Source: CAZJPS01 sp964548055
GTDB lineage: Bacteria > Patescibacteriota > Gracilibacteria > Peribacterales > Peribacteraceae
NCBI GenBank assembly: GCA_964548055.1
Contig: CAZJPS010000051.1
Coordinates: 1 to 8,577 of the forward strand
Direction of reading: 5' to 3'
Length of the DNA stretch: 8,577 nt
Part shown: piece after piece, positions 5,649-8,577 of the stretch
How positions within the stretch are numbered: position 1 is the stretch's first letter
Layout: each line of letters opens with the position of its first letter
Translations under genes and position numbers: made by a program
Notes under the pieces: model-generated
What the model was told of the DNA's origin: nothing
The model's database searches: none
What the model saw: only the letters and a program-made list of their open reading frames with translations

Positions 5649-5736
5649 GTCCTTGAGTAAATCCCAAGGACCAAATCCTAAATCCCAGGGAAATAATTCA
5701 TATTATTGGGATTTGGAGCTTGAGATTTGGGATTTA
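5649..5736. repeat. Nested inverted repeats built on AAATCCCA
   Basis: The outer arms TAAATCCCAA (5658-5667) and TTGGGATTTA (5727-5736) pair perfectly. The inner arms AAATCCCA (5680-5687) and TGGGATTT (5707-5714) also pair, separated from the outer ones by 12 nt on each side, and ATAAT/ATTAT closes the tip. A competing hairpin, GTCCTTG (5649-5655) with CAAGGAC (5665-5671), shares the left arm. There is no T-run, so it is not a standard terminator. It lies between the ZIP gene and the 5774 promoter and looks like a degenerate interspersed repeat. Confidence 0.6.
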
Positions 5737-5773
5737 CGGTCGTACAAGCATATTTCATACCCTCTTTTGAGTA

Positions 5774-5802
5774 TTGCAAAATTTCCACAATTATAGTATA
5801 AT
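5774..5802 (+). promoter_or_regulatory. Strong sigma70-type promoter
   Basis: TTGCAA (5774-5779, 4/6) and a perfect TATAAT (5797-5802) are separated by 17 bp in AT-rich sequence. The predicted +1 is near 5809, 26 nt before the ATG at 5835. It is the best promoter in the window and the only one with a conventional leader. Confidence 0.8.
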
Positions 5803-5834
5803 GTAATCAAATACACATCCTTCCCCCTCTTCTT

Positions 5835-5975
5835 ATGGCACATAGCCATTCTCTTACAAACCGTACGCTCACAACGGCAGAGAGCGCTCTCGGTCTATTA
5901 CTTGCCATTGCTGTTCCTGCAGCACTTGTGAATGCCAACTTGTTCACACAGATGGCTGCCGCCTTACTACAATAA
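5835..5975 (+). CDS. 46-residue single-TM small protein
   Basis: The ORF runs ATG 5835 to TAA 5973-5975. A polar N terminus (MAHSHSLTNRTLTTAE) precedes one hydrophobic helix at about 18-37 (ALGLLLAIAVPAALV), followed by a short amphipathic end (FTQMAAALLQ). I do not recognise the family. The pattern TTAESALGLLLAIA followed by a short tail loosely recalls Flp-type pilins (TAIEYxLIAALIA), but the Gly needed at a prepilin cleavage site is missing, so this is only a suggestion. A TM-type toxin or regulatory peptide is another option. Support for a real gene is its exact fit between a strong promoter (+1 near 5809) and a strong terminator (6016-6049). A pyrimidine-rich stretch precedes the ATG, as at other starts here. 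The transcript could instead be a non-coding RNA. Confidence 0.6.
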   Translation: MAHSHSLTNRTLTTAESALGLLLAIAVPAALVNANLFTQMAAALLQ

Positions 5976-5980
5976 GGAAG

Positions 5981-6008
5981 GGAACAACATAGAGCTCTGT
6001 TTTGTTCC
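5981..6008. repeat. 28-nt near-perfect palindrome just after the 46-residue ORF
   Basis: The 28 nt pair end to end with one mismatch (C8/T21) and one wobble (T10/G19): outer arm GGAACAA with TTGTTCC, inner AGAG with CTCT. It starts 5 nt after the stop and ends 7 nt before the terminator stem, so the transcript would carry two hairpins in tandem. No T-run follows, so it may stabilise the RNA or bind a factor. Confidence 0.7.
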
Positions 6009-6015
6009 ATATCCT

Positions 6016-6049
6016 AAACGCGACCTGCCGAACGGTTCGTCGCGTTTTT
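6016..6049 (+). terminator. Rho-independent terminator of the small-protein unit
   Basis: AAACGCGAC (6016-6024) pairs with GTCGCGTTT (6039-6047). Inside, a 3x3 internal loop is followed by CC/GG with a GAAC loop. Five T (6045-6049) overlap the end of the stem. Strong GC-rich base and correct orientation for the 5774 promoter. Confidence 0.85.
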
Positions 6050-6087
6050 GTATGTTCACTACATGCACATACTTTGGGTACACTCAT

Positions 6088-6099
6088 TGTAGGCCTACA
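6088..6099. repeat. 12-bp perfect palindrome TGTAGGCCTACA
   Basis: This is a perfect palindrome in the non-coding stretch 6050-6191, about 104 bp before the ATG at 6192. A weak TACACT-like hexamer lies at 6079-6084. It could be a protein-binding site. Otherwise the stretch is A-rich and shows no gene or clear promoter. Confidence 0.3.
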
Positions 6100-6191
6100 C
6101 AAAAACAAAAAAATGAACGGTGCGTACTTCAGCATTATTTTTGAGAGACTTTCACACAAATAAAAAGAAAATAGCCGCAACCGTGACGCAG

Positions 6192-6836
6192 ATGTCACTG
6201 CCACATAGCCCTCCCATTACCCCCTTTGAGGGCGGACCACAGAGAATTCATACCCCACCATCGCATCGAGAAATTCCAGACATACTAAGAAACAGACGTG
6301 AACTGCTTCATCATATTTTGGGAAAAGTAAGCATTCTGTCCGACCATCCATTCTTAGGACTCTCCGTTACATCCACAGAAAGAAGTCAGTCGCACGTTGC
6401 AAGAATGGAAAGCATGACGGTGTCTGATGGAATAGCTGAAAGACGTTGCATAGAGTTTGCCGAACACATTCACGAACGCATCACCACAATCTTCATTCCA
6501 CAACCCCATGGAATACGCATTATTCGTCACACAATGAAGATGACAAGAAGAAGGCTGACCATCGAACTGAGCAGAATAAGGGTACCAGCACATGCGCGTA
6601 GCGTATCTTCAGAGCGCGAAAGAGCGGGTTTTGGGAGAACATTGATGAACGCTCCCCGCAGTAAAAGCTGGCCAGCAGAAAAAGGCCACTATGGTTTTCC
6701 TCAAAGAATTAATTACCCATTTGCTGCAATGCGCTCTTGGCCGCAGCATTCGCTGGATCAATATTCAAGATCTCCCGGAACTGAGTTTTTGACTCCTCTC
6801 GCCTCCCCACCTGGAAATATAAAAGCCCTAGATTGA
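6192..6836 (+). CDS. Doubtful orphan ORF, 214 residues, overlapping the TPR gene
   Basis: The frame is open from about 6120, and the ATG at 6192 is the more plausible start. I recognise no family. The product is Arg/His/Ser-rich, basic and without membrane spans; a stretch at about 80-130 (around AERRCIEFAEHIHERI) could form helices. For it: it fills an otherwise empty interval of about 520 bp between the 6049 terminator and the TPR gene. Against it: its last 128 bp run antisense into the coding region of the well-supported TPR gene, and there is no SD, clear promoter or domain. The true gene may end earlier through a sequence error, or the region may be non-coding. No better ORF exists here on either strand. 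Confidence 0.4.
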   Translation: MSLPHSPPITPFEGGPQRIHTPPSHREIPDILRNRRELLHHILGKVSILSDHPFLGLSVTSTERSQSHVARMESMTVSDGIAERRCIEFAEHIHERITTIFIPQPHGIRIIRHTMKMTRRRLTIELSRIRVPAHARSVSSERERAGFGRTLMNAPRSKSWPAEKGHYGFPQRINYPFAAMRSWPQHSLDQYSRSPGTEFLTPLASPPGNIKALD

Positions 6837-8577
6837 TGCGAGCGGGGATAAAGGTGGGCACCATCCGAACGACAGCTTCGTATTCCTCAATTGCTCGCGT
6901 TGTTTCCTTCGATTCTGTAAGGGCCACAGCAAGATTGTAATGAGCATCGGGGAAATATGGATTGATCTCAATTGCCTTCTCGTAGGCATCAATCCCTTCC
7001 GCAATCTTTCCTTGCGCTACGAATGAAGCCCCCAAATTGGTATATGCTTCTTCGTATTTTGGATCGATGCGCAGCGCCGTTTCAAATTCCTTTTGCGCTT
7101 CTGCATTTCTCTTTTGCGCCATATACACCAACCCCAAACCGTAATGTGCTTCTTTGCTTACGGGATCAATCTTAAGGGCTTCCTCATACGTTTTAAATGC
7201 CTGATCGTACTGGGCTAAACGACGATATACCACGCCCAAGTTACTGAGTGTTTTTGCATGCGGACGAATGGCAATCGCCTGCTCATATTCAGAAACTGCC
7301 TTCTGAAAATCTCCCCGCAAACGATATACATTTCCAAGGTTATTATGTGCTACGTGTGACGAATCGGGATACTGTGCGAGCACATTCTCAAAGAGTGTTT
7401 CTGTGTTGGCCCACACGAGCGATTGCTTGTAAGAGAGAAGTACACAGATACAAACGATAATGGTCGTCATGATTCCAAACACAATCGTTGATTTCTGATT
7501 TTTGATTTCTGATTCTTCATGGTCAGACGAATAACTGAACAAATCGGTCATGTGATACAAAAGCCACGCAATGACAAGAAAAATACCAATAGAAGGAATA
7601 TACGCATATCGGTCGGATGCAAAGTACACATCCATCTCTCCACCTTTGGCAAAGTTTAAGAACGTGGGAGCAACGGTGATGATGTAAAACAGAAACCCGA
7701 AAACAACAGTGCGCCCCCACCTGCGCGAATACCAAGCAAAGATACTGAGAGCGATGATAACGAGAATAGGAATGAAGAAATCCGGGGAAGTGATTACGAT
7801 CGTTTTAGTGTACGGATAAAGAAGCGAAAAACTTGTAGGCCACACAATCTGTTGTAAGTAAAAGACTGCGCTCTTGCAGGCCATCAAAATTTTAGCGCTC
7901 AAAGTAGAAGATTGGATCACACCTGTTTTTCCAAAGATACCGATAAGACCAAAGAGGACCGAAAGCCCAAAGTATGGAATTTTCTCTTTAAGCACTTCCC
8001 ATTTCCACAGTTGTCTGCCTTCCAAGTAATCCAAAAGAAGCAGAATAACAGGCAACGTGATGATCATCACTTTGGAAAGTAGACCGAGCGTAAACGCAGC
8101 AAGGCTCGCAAACAGGAACTTATTCCAGCCACGATCGCGCCAGTACAGATAACCAATAATAGACCACAAAAAGAAGAAGGTGCTCAAGAGATCTTTACGG
8201 GCACTCACCCATTCCACGGCTTCTGTATGCAAAGGATGAATGGCGAACAGAAAACCGCACAAAAGGGCTATCCATTTCTTTTTTATGAGCAAATAGGTAA
8301 ACCACATCACTAAAATGGCATTTAGTGTATGAAATATGATATTTGTGGTGTGATATACAGTCGCTGCTTGACCTCCTATCTGATAATCAATCTGGTAACT
8401 AAGGAAAGTGAGAGGGATGTATAATTCAGGATCGTAGGTTGTGAATATTCGTTTAAGTGATGAAGGCGAAATTTCGCGTATAGCAGGGTTTTCGTACACA
8501 AGCATTCCATCGTCCCATCGCACAAAGTCATAACCAATAGAATGGCCGTACACAGCTAATGTAAGAGCAAAAAAGCC
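6709..8577 (-). CDS. GT-C/TMTC-like membrane protein with C-terminal TPRs (5' end outside window)
   Basis: The frame stays open past the GTG at 8551-8553 to the window end (preceding residues GFFALTLA look like the first TM helix), so the start lies outside. Residues here are counted from that GTG. After the first helix comes DFVRWDD...NPAIR (9-26), which fits the acidic loop-1 motif of GT-C glycosyltransferases. YIPLTFLSYQ (45-54), YHTTNIIFHTLNA (67-79) and HPLHTEAVEWVSARKDLLS (106-124) match the TMTC/TPR membrane family. About 9-10 further spans run to about 376. About six TPRs fill 398-610, with motifs such as AHNNLGNVYRLRGDFQKAVSEY. Such proteins probably transfer a sugar from a lipid-linked donor to exported protein or surface polymer, with TPRs binding the acceptor. 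Substrate is unknown. A short repeat-derived insert is at 351-355. Confidence 0.85.
   Translation of the reverse strand, partial: GFFALTLAVYGHSIGYDFVRWDDGMLVYENPAIREISPSSLKRIFTTYDPELYIPLTFLSYQIDYQIGGQAATVYHTTNIIFHTLNAILVMWFTYLLIKKKWIALLCGFLFAIHPLHTEAVEWVSARKDLLSTFFFLWSIIGYLYWRDRGWNKFLFASLAAFTLGLLSKVMIITLPVILLLLDYLEGRQLWKWEVLKEKIPYFGLSVLFGLIGIFGKTGVIQSSTLSAKILMACKSAVFYLQQIVWPTSFSLLYPYTKTIVITSPDFFIPILVIIALSIFAWYSRRWGRTVVFGFLFYIITVAPTFLNFAKGGEMDVYFASDRYAYIPSIGIFLVIAWLLYHMTDLFSYSSDHEESEIKNQKSTIVFGIMTTIIVCICVLLSYKQSLVWANTETLFENVLAQYPDSSHVAHNNLGNVYRLRGDFQKAVSEYEQAIAIRPHAKTLSNLGVVYRRLAQYDQAFKTYEEALKIDPVSKEAHYGLGLVYMAQKRNAEAQKEFETALRIDPKYEEAYTNLGASFVAQGKIAEGIDAYEKAIEINPYFPDAHYNLAVALTESKETTRAIEEYEAVVRMVPTFIPARINLGLLYFQVGRREESKTQFREILNIDPANAAAKSALQQMGN
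7489..7514. repeat. Tandem 12-bp repeat inside the TPR gene
   Basis: TGATTTCTGATT occurs exactly twice (7489-7500 and 7503-7514) with a TT spacer, a 14-bp period. On the coding strand it gives ESEIKNQKST, in the hydrophilic loop between two membrane spans (about residues 340-357). NQKS-type peptides from short tandem repeats are scattered in unrelated bacterial proteins, so this is probably an inserted repeat tolerated in a loop. Confidence 0.6.

Noticed and set aside
5807..6010. Minus-strand 67-residue ORF
   Set aside because: It is antisense to the 46-residue ORF and its palindrome; the plus strand has the promoter and terminator.
6661..6700. Possible terminator for the TPR gene (TGGCC...GGCCA)
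   Set aside because: Only 5 bp pair around a 10-nt loop, and the T-run is separated from the stem.
8551..8553. GTG at 8551-8553 as start of the TPR protein
   Set aside because: Upstream in-frame residues continue as a hydrophobic segment to the window edge, matching the first TM helix of the family.
1..8577. UGA-as-glycine genetic code
   Set aside because: TGA ends the recombinase, Cys-rich, aminotransferase and ZIP genes at normal family lengths, with no internal TGA needing read-through.
1..8577. CRISPR array or IS element
   Set aside because: No regularly spaced direct repeats of CRISPR type and no transposase. The repeats seen are inverted or short tandem ones.

Overview
The window looks like chromosome of a small-genome bacterium, most likely a member of the Patescibacteria (Candidate Phyla Radiation), perhaps the Peregrinibacteria/Peribacteria side. 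This is inferred, not proven. The grounds are short, mostly solitary genes; AUG starts preceded by pyrimidines or by a close -10 element instead of a Shine-Dalgarno; membrane-anchored DsbA and free-standing SLH proteins; and short interspersed inverted repeats. TGA ends several well-formed genes, so the UGA=Gly code of Gracilibacteria/Absconditabacteria does not apply.

Layout. 1-1011 (+) is the C-terminal part of a large serine recombinase, cut by the window start. Its last codons and stop lie inside an oppositely oriented tRNA-Thr(CGU) gene (982-1056, -), which looks like the edge of an integrated element. 1167-2370 (+) holds a secreted Cys-rich protein of unknown function and a membrane-anchored DsbA-like oxidoreductase, closed by a strong terminator (2380-2411). 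2481-2705 (+) is a small coiled-coil/one-TM protein with its own promoter. It meets, stop to stop, a class IV PLP aminotransferase on the other strand (2706-3542, -). A spacer with a hairpin motif (3633-3658) separates this from a small exported protein of three SLH domains (3749-4393, +).

4405-5630 (+) is a metal-homeostasis operon: a palindromic operator candidate, a Fur-family regulator with a Zur-type extra cysteine, and a ZIP (LIV-1 type) metal transporter. 5640-5740 holds nested inverted repeats. 5774-6049 is a compact self-contained transcription unit: a perfect TATAAT promoter, a 46-residue membrane protein, a 28-nt palindrome and a strong terminator. 6192-6836 (+) is a doubtful orphan ORF. 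6709-8577 (-) is a long membrane protein of GT-C/TMTC type with about six C-terminal TPRs, cut by the window end.

Themes. Much of the content concerns the cell surface: disulfide formation, S-layer attachment, possible protein or surface glycosylation, and zinc uptake under a zinc sensor. The most distinctive items are the recombinase/tRNA junction, the Zur-like operator with its ZIP operon, the isolated small-protein unit at 5774-6049, and a recurrent pattern of probable leaderless or near-leaderless starts.
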